Assembly (NCBI GenBank): GCA_947477745.1
Contig: CANJUF010000032.1
Coordinates: 1 to 34,442, forward strand
Source of the DNA: Sphingomonadaceae bacterium
Lineage (GTDB): Bacteria; Pseudomonadota; Alphaproteobacteria; Sphingomonadales; Sphingomonadaceae
Reading direction: 5' to 3'
Length of the DNA stretch: 34,442 bases
Each line of letters begins with the position of its first letter. Position 1 is the stretch's first letter. The notes under the pieces were generated by a model. It was not told the DNA's origin. It did not search any database and was given only the letters and a program-made list of their open reading frames with translations. Positions 1 through 7,695 of the stretch are shown here, one piece after another. Made by a program: the position numbers and the translations under genes.

Positions 1-179
1 ACGCAGGCAAGAAGATCAAGGGTCGCAAGCGCCACATCCTGACCGATACCGAGGGCAATCTGGTCCACGCCCTGATCCACACCGCCGACATCCAGGACCG
101 CGACGGAGCGCCACTGCTGCTTGCCGAGGTCGTCAATCGCTTCCCGTGGCTGCGGCACCTGTTCGCCGATGGCGGATAA
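1..179 (+). pseudogene. IS5-family transposase internal fragment
   Basis: Reading from base 3, about 58 residues match the core of an IS5-family DDE transposase: a GKKIKGRKRHILTDT segment, then HTADIQDRDGA, then FPWLRHLFADGG. In intact relatives the last motif continues FADGGY followed by more than 60 residues with the last catalytic acidic residue. Here the frame hits TAA at 177-179, exactly where the sequence changes into another gene remnant. The N-terminus lies outside the window. No terminal inverted repeat is visible at the right edge, so this is an internal break rather than a clean insertion. Family assignment is by recognition of motifs; the fragment cannot be functional as seen. Confidence 0.8.
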
Positions 180-388
180 CCGACCGGCCATCAATGCGAG
201 TGGTTGTCGACTTGATGCCGTAGTCTCTGAGCATGAGCGACAAGCGCCGCGAATCGATCGGCTTCCCTTTGAAATCAGCCCATGGTGACTCGTCGATCCC
301 CTGTAATTCAATAAGGATGGTCTCTGTCGATAGTCGATCCGCATCGCCGAACAGTGTTCGAAGATCATGGAGCAGCTTCACGCCCAAC
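180..388 (-). pseudogene. DUF3631-domain protein, C-terminal fragment
   Basis: On the reverse strand about 68 residues resemble the C-terminal part of DUF3631 domains: LLHDLRTLF, RLSTETILIEL, DESPWADF, GKPIDSRRLSLMLRDYGIKS. That domain usually ends in a KGY...W.RYL stretch. Here it stops being recognisable after GRSVIR, near base 180, where IS5-like sequence begins. On its upstream side similarity is lost near 385-390, where the open frame runs into the antisense of a cupin fragment. DUF3631 proteins are common on plasmids, integrative elements and phages, so this is probably a mobile-element relic. Both boundaries are approximate. No start codon of its own is present. Confidence 0.6.
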
Positions 389-657
389 CGATTACCATAG
401 TGCCAGGAGAAGCGATCTATGTCCCGATCCTGGCTCCTCACTGGGTCAAGGTCCACGACGAAGTGTCGATTTCGCTATCGCTTACATGGCGCAGCGAGTG
501 GAGCTTTCATCACGCGGATGCTTGCCGGTTCAACGCGCGCCTGCGGCGAATGGGCCTGCGCCCCGCTTCGCCGCGGCTCTATCCGGCCAACAACCTGCTC
601 AAGAGCTATGGACAGCGCGCATTGTCGCGGATGGAACGGTTCGGCCAAGGACGTTGA
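388..657 (+). pseudogene. Cupin_8/JmjC-like protein, C-terminal fragment
   Basis: The frame ending TGA at 655-657 encodes about 88 residues that look like the end of a cupin-like (JmjC or asparaginyl-hydroxylase type) protein: PGEAIYVPILAPHWV, SISLSLTWRSEWS, then an Arg-rich helical tail. The His in APHWV would be the last iron-ligand position of such a domain. The N-terminal two thirds, with the HxD/E part of the iron site, is missing, because the sequence switches to the DUF3631 remnant just upstream. An ATG at 367 opens the frame but lies in the unrelated flank. I read this as a broken gene. Bases 658-745 after it hold nothing recognisable. Confidence 0.55.
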
Positions 658-745
658 GGCTGGCCGCCAAGGAGCGCCAGTTCCTTGTCGATCCTGACGT
701 GCCGGCGCGGCCTAAACCTGCGACCAAGCCAGACCTGCTGGACTG

Positions 746-1570
746 TCAGCCGCGCAGCGGCGCTATGCGCAGGTCAGGCCGGCGGCCCTCGCGCATCCGG
801 GTGAGCGCGCCGCCAATGGAAATGTTGCCCATGACCGACATGCCCAGCATCCGCCGCGCCTCGTCATCCAGCCCGGCCTGATCTTCGGGCGGCATCACCA
901 TCGCCCAGTTGACCTGCGGGCGGATGAAATCGCGGGTGTAATAGGCGAAGGCCATTGCCCGGCGCTCGTCCTTCGTCACGTTGGCGCCAGATGTGTGCCA
1001 GACGCGCCCCTCCATCGCCACGAACGAGCCCGCGACCGCGCTGAACGCGACCGATCGCGCGAGCAGATCGCCCGGCACATCCTCGAACCGGGCCCAGTGC
1101 TGGCTGCCGGGTACATAGCGCGTCGCCCCGTTGGCCTCGTGCACATCGTCCAGGCACCAGATCACGTTGATCGCCCATGGCTCGGTCCATGGCGGCGGGA
1201 CCACCAGCGCCTGATCCGAGTGCACGTTCATCGATCCGGACCCCGGCAGGGCGACATTCGCGGTAAAGTTGGAGACCAGCCAGTGCGGCCCGATCGTCGC
1301 CTCGACCAGCGCGCGGGCGACCGGATGGCGCAGCAGTTCGATGAACACCGGGTCCCAGGCAGCGAGGTGATAGAGGCGAAGATTGGCCTCGTTCGGATCG
1401 AGCGATTCGCTGAAGGTGTCGATGCCCTCGGCGCGCATGGTCTCAATGATGCGCTCGATGGCGGTTTGCGCACGTTCCAGCAGTTCCTCGGAAATGACAT
1501 TGGGCACCACGACAAACCCGTCGCGGGCAATGCCTTGCGCTAGCGATTCGAGGTCGATTGCAAGTTCCAT
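746..1570 (-). CDS. Phytanoyl-CoA dioxygenase (PhyH) family protein
   Basis: A 274-residue protein of the PhyH family: cytoplasmic, non-haem Fe(II)/2-oxoglutarate-dependent oxygenases that hydroxylate diverse small molecules. The iron triad is visible as H117 and D119 in VHSDQ and H192 in VWHTSGANV, with Arg 203/204 placed to bind 2-oxoglutarate. The segment GATRYVPGSQHW (148-159) is typical of the family. Length is normal and all active-site motifs are present, so it should be active. Its substrate cannot be told from sequence. The ATG follows the tgt stop codon directly (TGAATG), which points to co-transcription and translational coupling with tgt, although no functional link to queuosine is known. 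Another PhyH-like gene lies at the right edge of the window. Confidence 0.88.
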   Translation of the reverse strand: MELAIDLESLAQGIARDGFVVVPNVISEELLERAQTAIERIIETMRAEGIDTFSESLDPNEANLRLYHLAAWDPVFIELLRHPVARALVEATIGPHWLVSNFTANVALPGSGSMNVHSDQALVVPPPWTEPWAINVIWCLDDVHEANGATRYVPGSQHWARFEDVPGDLLARSVAFSAVAGSFVAMEGRVWHTSGANVTKDERRAMAFAYYTRDFIRPQVNWAMVMPPEDQAGLDDEARRMLGMSVMGNISIGGALTRMREGRRPDLRIAPLRG

Positions 1571-2704
1571 TCAGCCGCCACCCTCTCCAAGATAGTCCCG
1601 CCGGAACTGCGCGGCGAAAGCGGCGAAGCGACCATTGATGATCGCCTCGCGCATTGCCTGCATCAGCGCCTGGTAAAACCACAGGTTATGCTCGGTCATC
1701 AACATCGCGCCAAGCATTTCTCCCGATTTGACCAGATGGTGCAGATAGGCGCGGCTGTAGCTGGCGCAGGTCGGGCATCCGCAGCGCTCGTTGAGCGGGG
1801 CGCCATCCTCGGCATGACGGGCGTTGCGCAGGTTGAGCGGGCCGTTCCAGGTGAAAGCCTGACCGTTGCGGCCCGAGCGGCTGGGCAGCACGCAATCGAA
1901 CATATCGACCCCGCGCTCAACCGCGCCGACCAGATCGTCGGGCTTGCCCACGCCCATCAGGTAGCGCGGGCGGTCTTCGGGCAGCTGGCCGGGCGCATAG
2001 TCGAGCGCGGCGAACATCGCCTCCTGCCCCTCGCCCACGGCGAGGCCGCCGATGGCATAGCCGTCGAATCCGATCTCGGTCAGCGCCTGCGCGCTCTGGC
2101 CGCGCAGTTCCTTGTCCAGTGCGCCCTGCTGGATGCCGAACAACGCGGCAGCCTCTGCATGTTCCCCGCCTGCATTGAATGCCTCGCGGCTGCGCCTCGC
2201 CCAGCGCATCGACATTTCCATCGAGCGGGCGATTACGTCGCGCGGCTGGTCGGCGCGCGGACATTCGTCGAAGGCCATGACGATGTCGGAGCCGAGCAAG
2301 CGCTGGATCTCCATCGAGCGTTCGGGCGAAAGCAGATGGCGCGATCCGTCGAGGTGGCTGGCGAAGGTCACCCCCTCCTCGGTGATCTTGCGCAGACCCG
2401 AGAGGCTCATCACCTGATAACCGCCGCTGTCGGTGAGGATCGGGCGCTGCCAGTTCATGAACCGGTGCAGCCCGCCGAGCCGCGCCACCCGCTCCGCGCC
2501 GGGGCGCAGCATCAGGTGGTAGGTATTGCCAAGGATGATGTCGGCGCCCGCCGCGCGCACCGCCTCGGGCTTCATCGCCTTGACCGTGGCTGCCGTGCCC
2601 ACCGGCATGAAGGCGGGCGTGCGGATTTCACCGCGCTGCATGGCGATCGTACCGGTGCGGGCCTTGCCGTCGGCAGCGTGGATGGTGAAGGCAAAGCGCG
2701 TCAT
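1571..2704 (-). CDS. tgt: Queuine tRNA-guanosine transglycosylase
   Basis: The 377-residue Tgt swaps guanine 34 of GUN-anticodon tRNAs for the queuosine precursor preQ1. Residues match the well-studied Zymomonas enzyme with a constant offset of ten. D92 in [12 protein letters not shown] is the general acid/base, D146 sits in the substrate pocket (AFDECP), and D270 in DMFDCVLP is the nucleophile. Zinc ligands are C308, C310, C313 and H339. Length is standard. The partner queA lies at 5330-6364 on the same strand but is separated by about 2.6 kb of genes on both strands. A TTTATA hexamer lies only about 12 bases upstream of the ATG, so any promoter there would leave a very short leader. Confidence 0.97.
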   Translation of the reverse strand: MTRFAFTIHAADGKARTGTIAMQRGEIRTPAFMPVGTAATVKAMKPEAVRAAGADIILGNTYHLMLRPGAERVARLGGLHRFMNWQRPILTDSGGYQVMSLSGLRKITEEGVTFASHLDGSRHLLSPERSMEIQRLLGSDIVMAFDECPRADQPRDVIARSMEMSMRWARRSREAFNAGGEHAEAAALFGIQQGALDKELRGQSAQALTEIGFDGYAIGGLAVGEGQEAMFAALDYAPGQLPEDRPRYLMGVGKPDDLVGAVERGVDMFDCVLPSRSGRNGQAFTWNGPLNLRNARHAEDGAPLNERCGCPTCASYSRAYLHHLVKSGEMLGAMLMTEHNLWFYQALMQAMREAIINGRFAAFAAQFRRDYLGEGGG

Positions 2705-2809
2705 CGTGTCCGGCCTATAAAGAATTTTCAGCCGCTGCGAAGGGTCAGGCCTGCTGCGCCGTTAGGCGAATATCCCCGCCGCTTGGGGACATGCAAAGGA
2801 GAACCCATC

Positions 2810-3148
2810 ATGTTGACCCGTGCACTGATCGCCAGCAGCCTCGTTCTGGGCAGCCTTTCCATCGCCGCCACCGCCGAGGCGCGTCCCGGCGGATGGGCCC
2901 GCCACCACCCGGCAAGGATCCAGATCAATCACCGGATCGCCCGCCAGCACGTGCGGATCGCCCATCAGGTCCGTCAGGGCGACATGAGCCGCGCCGAGGC
3001 CCGCAGCCTTCACGGCGACCTCCACGATATCCGCCTGCAGGAGCGCGCTTTCGCCCGCGCCAACGAAAACAACGGCCACCTTACCCGCGCGCAGGTGCGC
3101 GGTCTCAACCATGAGCTCAACCAGACCGGCAACGACATACGCAATTAA
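2810..3148 (+). CDS. Small secreted basic protein, helical repeats
   Basis: A 112-residue protein of unknown function. It starts at an ATG preceded by AAAGGAG eight to nine bases upstream. Residues 1-24 form a clear Sec signal peptide (hydrophobic core LIASSLVLGSLSIAA, cleavage after AEA), so the mature protein is periplasmic or secreted. The mature part is rich in His, Arg, Asn and Gln and lacks Cys. It contains two related helical units: QGDMSRAEARSLHGDL and NGHLTRAQVRGLNHEL, each a G-x-[ML]-[ST]-R-A-x-x-R-x-L pattern. Similar small periplasmic proteins are widespread in Proteobacteria without an assigned role. It has its own terminator just downstream (3174-3205). Confidence 0.8.
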   Translation: MLTRALIASSLVLGSLSIAATAEARPGGWARHHPARIQINHRIARQHVRIAHQVRQGDMSRAEARSLHGDLHDIRLQERAFARANENNGHLTRAQVRGLNHELNQTGNDIRN

Positions 3149-3173
3149 AGCCAGTCATCCCACTCCCCCCGCT

Positions 3174-3205
3174 GGCTCGCCGTGCAAACGGCGGGCCATT
3201 TTTTT
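3174..3205 (+). terminator. Rho-independent terminator of the secreted-protein gene
   Basis: A 10-bp stem (3174-3183 with 3188-3197, one G-T pair) closes a GCAA loop and is followed by A and seven T. It lies 26 bases after the stop at 3148 on the same strand. It is the clearest simple terminator in the window. Confidence 0.88.
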
Positions 3206-3209
3206 GGAA

Positions 3210-3255
3210 GCATCACGCGAAAAAGTGGGACCCGGTTTTTCGCAATCAGCGATGC
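3210..3255. repeat. Palindromic intergenic repeat (REP-like)
   Basis: Nested inverted repeats: outer GCATC (3210-3214) with GATGC (3251-3255), inner GCGAAAAA (3217-3224) with TTTTTCGC (3236-3243), around a GTGGGACCCGG centre. The layout and the AAAAGTGGGAxCCGGTTTT core closely resemble a short palindromic repeat that is abundant between genes in Rhizobiales and related alphaproteobacteria. It sits between the terminator above and the 3' end of the reverse-strand gene at 3268, so it may also act as a hairpin for that transcript. Only one copy is visible here; the family assignment is from memory. Confidence 0.6.
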
Positions 3256-3267
3256 GGCATCGTATCT

Positions 3268-4197
3268 TCACGGACGCAGCCGCTCCATCCGCTGCCTGCG
3301 CCGCTCGCGCCTTTCCTGAATGAGTTCGCGCCGTTCGATGCGCCGCTGCGCCGGCCCTGCGGCGGGCTCGTCGAGCGGTGCGGCCGAGGCCGCAGTCTCG
3401 GGCTGTTCGACTGAAGGTCCGGCAGGCGGCTCGGCGATCCGCGCTGCGGGTGGCTGCGCTGTAATCTCCGCCTGCGGACTGGAACGCAGTTCGCTGCGCT
3501 GCTCACGCGCCTCGATCACCTTCTCACGCCGCAAACGGCGCAGCTCCCGGGGCGTTGCACCGGCTTCGCGCGCGGCACGCACTTCCGCAATCCGCTCGGC
3601 GGCACGCGGGTGCGTCTCGATCCACTCGCGGCGAGCTTCTTGCCGCGCTTCGATGCGCTGAGCAGCGCGAGGGTGCGCTTCCAGCCACGCGCGGCGAGCT
3701 GCGGGATCGGCCAGCAGGCGGCGGGGCTCGGCACGGTTCGGCGCGGCAAGCGGTTGGTCCGGCAGGTTATCCGCATCTGGAGCTACCGCCGGTACCTCAG
3801 GCTTCAATGCGAACACCGGCTTGGCAGGCTGCTCCGCCTTGGCGACAAGTCGCGCGGGCACGACCCGCTCCACCGCCGAGACGATTGCCGGGCCCAGCAC
3901 CGGCGCCTTGCCGACTGCCTCGCGCAGCGGCTCGCCCAACCAGCCCGCCGCAGCGGCGGAAATGCTCATCATCCCGAGCGTCAAGGCCCCCAGCCCGGTC
4001 GTCACCGCGCGCCAGCGGCGGCGCGGCATAGCGCGGCGCGTGCGTGGCAGCGGCGCGGCGGAGCTGGCTTCGGGCGGCAGCGAAGCAGCTTGCTGCGCCA
4101 GTCGCTCGGCAAAACCCGCAGGAAGTGGCGGCACGGTGAAAGCATCGAGCTTTCGGGCCAGCGCGGGATCGATCGGTTCAGCCCCGGAATCAGGCAT
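3268..4197 (-). CDS. Putative anti-sigma-like single-span membrane protein
   Basis: A 309-residue protein of unknown function encoded directly after an ECF sigma gene. The ATG at 4197 is chosen because GGTGGAG lies seven bases upstream and it overlaps the sigma stop (ATGCCTGA); a second ATG at 4203 is possible. Residues 1-64 are cytoplasmic-like, ending in a very basic stretch. Residues 65-86 form one membrane span. The rest is predicted periplasmic, Pro/Ala/Arg/Glu-rich and helical. It contains a duplicated motif, RRAWLEAHPRAAQRI (168-182) and RREWIETHPRAAERI (189-203). The topology and position suggest a sigma-binding membrane regulator, but no zinc-type anti-sigma motif is visible, so that role is inference. 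The sigma gene next to it appears broken. Confidence 0.65.
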   Translation of the reverse strand: MPDSGAEPIDPALARKLDAFTVPPLPAGFAERLAQQAASLPPEASSAAPLPRTRRAMPRRRWRAVTTGLGALTLGMMSISAAAAGWLGEPLREAVGKAPVLGPAIVSAVERVVPARLVAKAEQPAKPVFALKPEVPAVAPDADNLPDQPLAAPNRAEPRRLLADPAARRAWLEAHPRAAQRIEARQEARREWIETHPRAAERIAEVRAAREAGATPRELRRLRREKVIEAREQRSELRSSPQAEITAQPPAARIAEPPAGPSVEQPETAASAAPLDEPAAGPAQRRIERRELIQERRERRRQRMERLRP

Positions 4198-4752
4198 GGT
4201 CATTCTCCACCAGCATGGTCCTGAGCGCGCGGCGCGCACGCAGCAGCATCGATTCGAACGCCTTGATGTTCATGTCGAGCATTGCTGCGGCTTCGGCATT
4301 GGGCAGTTCCTCGTAATAGGTCAGCACAATTGCCGCGCGCTGACGCTCGGGCAGAAGGTCAAGCGCGGCGATCACGGCGGCGCGCTCCTGCTGCGCGCCG
4401 ATCAGCGCATCGGCGAGCGGTGCCTCGTCGGCGCGCTCGGGCGGCGCTTCGTCACTTAGCCGCGCGCGCCTGCGCAGCCGGTCGAGGCACAAGTTGGTCG
4501 CCACCCGCGTCAGCCAGGCCGCCACTCCAGGTCCGCCGCCACGCCACTGCGCAGCCGTATTCCACAGCCGCAGCAGCGCTTCCTGCGTGATGTCCTCAGC
4601 CCGCCCAACATGCGCCAAGCGATGCGGTGCGGACGCTCGCCATGACGCCCGGCGAGCACGGTAAAGGCCTGGACGTCGCGCGCGGCGACCCGGCGCATCA
4701 AGGCGTCGTCGTCCGCCTGCTCCGGCGAGGGTGAAAGCAACGTAGCCGCCAT
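4190..4752 (-). pseudogene. ECF-type RNA polymerase sigma factor, frameshifted
   Basis: Two overlapping frames together make one sigma-70 family (ECF) protein of about 187 residues. The first frame, from ATG 4752 (RBS-like TAGGAA), gives DDALMRRVAARDVQAF and RIAWRMLG, the region 2 start. The second gives AEDITQEALLRLW (region 2 end), then LPERQRAAIVLTYYEELPNAEAAAML (region 4). The switch is near 4598-4605, in GGGCGGG on the coding strand. One missing base there explains it, since adding one base restores RMLG-x-AED as in intact relatives. This could be a real inactivating mutation or a sequence error. If inactive, the membrane protein downstream has lost its partner. Apart from the break, region 2 and region 4 look normal. 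Confidence 0.75.
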
Positions 4753-4785
4753 CGGTTCCTACCGAGCATAACGCGCCGCTGCGCG

Positions 4786-4805
4786 AAACCCTTCGCGGGT
4801 TTTTT
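4786..4805 (+). other. Small hairpin with T-run upstream of the globin-like gene
   Basis: AAACCC (4786-4791), loop TTCGC, GGGTTT (4797-4802) and further T to 4805 give a terminator-like hairpin on the forward strand. No forward gene ends nearby, so its use is unclear. It might stop read-through antisense to the sigma gene. On the reverse strand it falls in the sigma gene's upstream region without a T-run. Confidence 0.35.
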
Positions 4806-4813
4806 GCCCTGTC

Positions 4814-4827
4814 TTGATCGGCATCAA
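4814..4827. promoter_or_regulatory. FNR/Anr-type binding site
   Basis: TTGATCGGCATCAA is a perfect match to the palindromic FNR-family consensus TTGAT-N4-ATCAA. Its centre (4820.5) lies 43 bases before the ATG of the globin-like gene and 68 bases before the sigma ATG on the other strand. If it sits at -41.5 relative to a forward start, transcription would begin close to 4862, giving an almost leaderless mRNA. For the sigma gene the same rule gives a leader of about 26 bases. Which gene it controls is not settled, but the perfect match in an intergenic region argues that it is functional. Confidence 0.7.
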
Positions 4828-4863
4828 GCCATTGCGAGCGATGATCACTATCGCTGGTCGGCG

Positions 4864-5301
4864 ATGCCTGAAGCGAGGGTCCTCGAACCAGACCTTGGCG
4901 CGCAACTGGTCGAAGCAATCCTCGACCGCGCAGCCGCGCAACTTGGCGACATCACACCTCATGTCATGGAGCGCTATTACGCTGCTACGCCGCACGCGCG
5001 GGAACGCTTCGAATTCCACAGTCCGGGGCGGCCAGCGAGGCTGGAGGGTGAAATGATCGAACAGGCGCTCTATTGCCTGATGCGATGGCATTCGGATCGC
5101 GGCGAGATCGAGATCGTCCTCGCCACGACCGTGCCGCACCACCTTCATGCGCTCGGCATCGCTGTGGCCCTGTTCACCGGCCTGATCGATGCGGTGTGTG
5201 AAACGGTCGCCGCAACGATTCCTGCAAACCAAGCCGACGAAATGCGCTGCTGGAACGAGATGCGGCGCACGATGAAGGAATTCATGATCGAAAACGCCTA
5301 G
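4864..5301 (+). CDS. Globin-like protein, putative oxygen- or NO-related
   Basis: A 145-residue cytosolic protein with the length and helix pattern of a single-domain globin: an N-terminal helix (LGAQLVEAILDRAAAQL), a YYAATPHARERFEF segment like the globin B-C corner, a His cluster VPHHLHALGI at the position of the proximal His followed by Gly-Ile, and a C-terminal helix with a Trp (RCWNEMRRTMKEFM). I recognise the pattern, not a named protein, so the globin call is tentative. The start is taken as ATG 4864; an upstream TTG at 4804 would put the FNR box inside the gene. There is no strong ribosome site, consistent with a short-leader or leaderless mRNA. It is convergent with queA (28-base gap). 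Confidence 0.6.
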   Translation: MPEARVLEPDLGAQLVEAILDRAAAQLGDITPHVMERYYAATPHARERFEFHSPGRPARLEGEMIEQALYCLMRWHSDRGEIEIVLATTVPHHLHALGIAVALFTGLIDAVCETVAATIPANQADEMRCWNEMRRTMKEFMIENA

Positions 5302-5329
5302 CGGCGCCTCACCCGCTCCGGCGCGAAAG

Positions 5330-6364
5330 TCACCCTTTGGGCAGCAATAAGCTGGAATCGCCGTAGCTATAGAACCGGTAGCCCTCCGCAATCGCATAGG
5401 CATATGCTGCCTGCATCACGTCGAGCCCCATCAGCGCGCTGACCAGCATGAACAGCGTCGATTTCGGCAGGTGGAAATTGGTCATCAATCCGTCGACCGC
5501 GCGGAAGCGATAACCCGGCGTGATGAAGATCGAAGTGTCGCCTTCGAAGGCATGGATTACGCCTTGTTCGTCCGCCGCGCTTTCGAGCAGGCGCAGGCTG
5601 GTGGTGCCCACCGCGATCAGCCGCCCGCCAGCCGTCCTGACCGCGTTCAGTCTCAGGGCCGTTGCAGCATCTATCCGGCCCCATTCGGCATGCATCTGAT
5701 GAGCGTCTGTATCGCTCGCCTTGACCGGCAGGAAGGTGCCCGCGCCGACATGGAGGGTGAGCGTTTCGCGCCCGATTCCGGCCAATTCCAGCGCTTCGGT
5801 CAACTCGGGCGTGAAGTGCAGCGCGGCGGTGGGCGCGGCGACCGCGCCTTCGCGCTCAGCGAACATCGTCTGGTAATCGGCCTTGTCCGCCTCGTCGGTG
5901 GCGCGTTTGCCCGCGATATAGGGCGGCAGCGGCATGCGCCCCGCGCGCTCCAGCAGCACCTCGACCGGCTCGTTTCCGGCAAAGCGCAGCCGCCACGAAC
6001 CGTCAGGGTGGCGCGCCTCGGCCACAGCAGTAACACCGGCAGAAAATTCGATGATATCGCCTTGTTTCAAGCGCTTGGCGTTGCGGATGAAGGCGACCCA
6101 GGCGCGCATATCGGCGCGTTTGTGCAGCGTCGCGCCGATCCGCGCCTCTCCTCGCCGCCCCTCAAGCTGGGCGGGAATCACGCGGGTATCGTTGACGACC
6201 AGCACGTCGCCCGACCGCAGCAGGCCGGGCAGATCGCGGACATGGCGGTCGCTCAGCTTTCCGCCGGTCTCTACAACCAGCATGCGCGCGGCGTCGCGCG
6301 GACGCGCCGGGCGCAGCGCAATCCGCTCAGGCGGCAAGTCGAAATCGAATAGATCGACGTCCAT
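5330..6364 (-). CDS. queA: tRNA preQ1(34) S-adenosylmethionine ribosyltransferase-isomerase
   Basis: The 344-residue QueA transfers and rearranges the ribosyl part of S-adenosylmethionine onto preQ1 in tRNA, forming epoxyqueuosine; it acts directly after Tgt. Family motifs are all present: [17 protein letters not shown] near the N-terminus, [11 protein letters not shown] and [11 protein letters not shown] in the middle, [19 protein letters not shown] and [13 protein letters not shown] at the end. The ATG at 6364 fits the usual N-terminus ([14 protein letters not shown]). It lies 14 bases after the cyclophilin stop, so the two are probably co-transcribed. In many relatives tgt follows queA directly; here it does not. 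Confidence 0.97.
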   Translation of the reverse strand: MDVDLFDFDLPPERIALRPARPRDAARMLVVETGGKLSDRHVRDLPGLLRSGDVLVVNDTRVIPAQLEGRRGEARIGATLHKRADMRAWVAFIRNAKRLKQGDIIEFSAGVTAVAEARHPDGSWRLRFAGNEPVEVLLERAGRMPLPPYIAGKRATDEADKADYQTMFAEREGAVAAPTAALHFTPELTEALELAGIGRETLTLHVGAGTFLPVKASDTDAHQMHAEWGRIDAATALRLNAVRTAGGRLIAVGTTSLRLLESAADEQGVIHAFEGDTSIFITPGYRFRAVDGLMTNFHLPKSTLFMLVSALMGLDVMQAAYAYAIAEGYRFYSYGDSSLLLPKG

Positions 6365-6378
6365 CCGAGGCCTCAGCC

Positions 6379-7053
6379 TCAGTCAGACTTCGAATTGTTC
6401 AGATCATCCACCGAAATCGCGGTTTCCGCAGGCGGAACCGGGACGGGCGCGGCCACAGCCCCCCCCGCTGCCATGCGCGCCCGCAGGATCCGCGTGGGAT
6501 TGGCGGGCGGCTCGCCGCGCTCGATCCTGTCGGCCACTTCCATGCCCGAGATCACCCGGCCAAACACCGTATATTTCCGGTCGAGCGAGAAACGCGGATA
6601 GAACACGATGAAGAACTGGCTGTTGGCACTGTCGGGATCGCTGGTGCGCGCCGCCGAAACGGTCCCGCGCAGATGCGGCATCGAGTTGAATTCGGCCTTG
6701 AGATCAGGCAGCTTCGACCCGCCCGCGCCAGTCCCGGTGGGATCGCCGGTTTGCGCCATGAAGCCCTCGATCACCCGGTGGAAGATCACTCCGTCGTAAA
6801 AACCCTGCGCAACCAGAGTCTTGATCCGCTCGACATGCTTGGGCGCCCATCGCGGCATCAACCGAATCGCGACGCTGCCACCGTTCGACAGGTCAAGCAG
6901 CAGCACGTCCTCCGGCGTGTGGGAGGGGTCTGGATCGACCAGCGTCGGCAGGGCCGGAGCCGGAGCCGCGACCGGCACTTTCGACTTGGCCGCCGCAGGT
7001 GACGCGGCCAGTACAGCGCCGGCGATCAGGGCCAGTAACGAGCGAAAAATCAT
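6379..7053 (-). CDS. Periplasmic cyclophilin-type peptidyl-prolyl isomerase
   Basis: A 224-residue cyclophilin that catalyses cis-trans isomerisation of X-Pro bonds in exported proteins. Residues 1-22 form a Sec signal peptide ([17 protein letters not shown]), followed by a Pro/Ala linker and the cyclophilin domain at about 48-190. Active-site segments are [21 protein letters not shown] (catalytic Arg 93, just after F91) and SQFFIVF (145-151), with FGRV at 164-167. It has the compact form typical of bacterial cyclophilins. A low-complexity Ala/Pro tail ends the protein. It sits between coaD (117 bases upstream) and queA (14 bases downstream), all on the reverse strand. Confidence 0.93.
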   Translation of the reverse strand: MIFRSLLALIAGAVLAASPAAAKSKVPVAAPAPALPTLVDPDPSHTPEDVLLLDLSNGGSVAIRLMPRWAPKHVERIKTLVAQGFYDGVIFHRVIEGFMAQTGDPTGTGAGGSKLPDLKAEFNSMPHLRGTVSAARTSDPDSANSQFFIVFYPRFSLDRKYTVFGRVISGMEVADRIERGEPPANPTRILRARMAAGGAVAAPVPVPPAETAISVDDLNNSKSD

Positions 7054-7170
7054 CCAATACTCACTGCTTGATGCCGGGCGCGCCGATGCGCCTCACGATT
7101 TTCGCGGCGATAGCGCCGCTGCGCTTGCCTTGCAATGAACGTGCGGCAAGCGGGCATATAGCCGCGCCTT

Positions 7171-7695
7171 TCACAGGTCCCCGCGCCGACCAAGCTTCTC
7201 GACCCGCGCGAGCACGTCGGTGCGTACGGCGGGACTGACGAAGCTGGCTATATCGCCGCCGAACAGCGCGATTTCCTTGACCAACTTGCTGGCGATCGGC
7301 TGCAGGCTGACGTCGGCCATCAGGAACACGGTCTCGATCTGGCTGTCGAGCTGCTGGTTCATGCCCGCCATCTGATATTCGTATTCGAAATCGGCCACCG
7401 CACGAAGTCCGCGGATCAACACGTTTGCGCCCATCGAACTGGCGAACTTGATCAGCAGCGCGTTGAACCCGACGACATCGACATTGTCGAGCTTCATGTC
7501 GGTCACTTCGCGCTCGACCATGGCGAGCCGCTCGTCGGGGGTGAACATCGGATCCTTGGACGGATTGGTCGTGACCCCGATGATCAGCCGGTCGACCAGT
7601 TTTGCCCCGCGACGGATGATGTCGATGTGGCCGCGCGTGATCGGATCGAACGTGCCCGGATAGATGCCGACGCGCTCGCCGGACGACTGCGTCAT
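7171..7695 (-). CDS. coaD: Phosphopantetheine adenylyltransferase
   Basis: The 174-residue CoaD joins ATP and 4'-phosphopantetheine into dephospho-CoA, the fourth step of coenzyme A synthesis. The nucleotidyltransferase motif GTFDPITRGHIDII (14-27) contains the ATP-binding [T/H]xGH signature. NVLIRGLRAVADFEYEYQMA is the other conserved block. The start is the ATG at 7695 overlapping the ispA stop (TGATG); a TTG one codon earlier is unlikely. The overlap implies translational coupling to ispA. Confidence 0.97.
   Translation of the reverse strand: MTQSSGERVGIYPGTFDPITRGHIDIIRRGAKLVDRLIIGVTTNPSKDPMFTPDERLAMVEREVTDMKLDNVDVVGFNALLIKFASSMGANVLIRGLRAVADFEYEYQMAGMNQQLDSQIETVFLMADVSLQPIASKLVKEIALFGGDIASFVSPAVRTDVLARVEKLGRRGDL

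Noticed and set aside
1688..2809. Forward frame through tgt, joined to the secreted-protein gene
   Set aside because: Only the part from ATG 2810 has a ribosome site and signal peptide; the rest is antisense to tgt.
3217..3243. Inner hairpin of the repeat as a second terminator of the secreted-protein gene
   Set aside because: It resembles a dispersed palindromic repeat and a better terminator lies just upstream.
4759..5403. Reverse frame of 214 codons opposite the globin-like gene
   Set aside because: The forward frame has the better protein pattern and an upstream regulatory box; the reverse has no recognisable domain.
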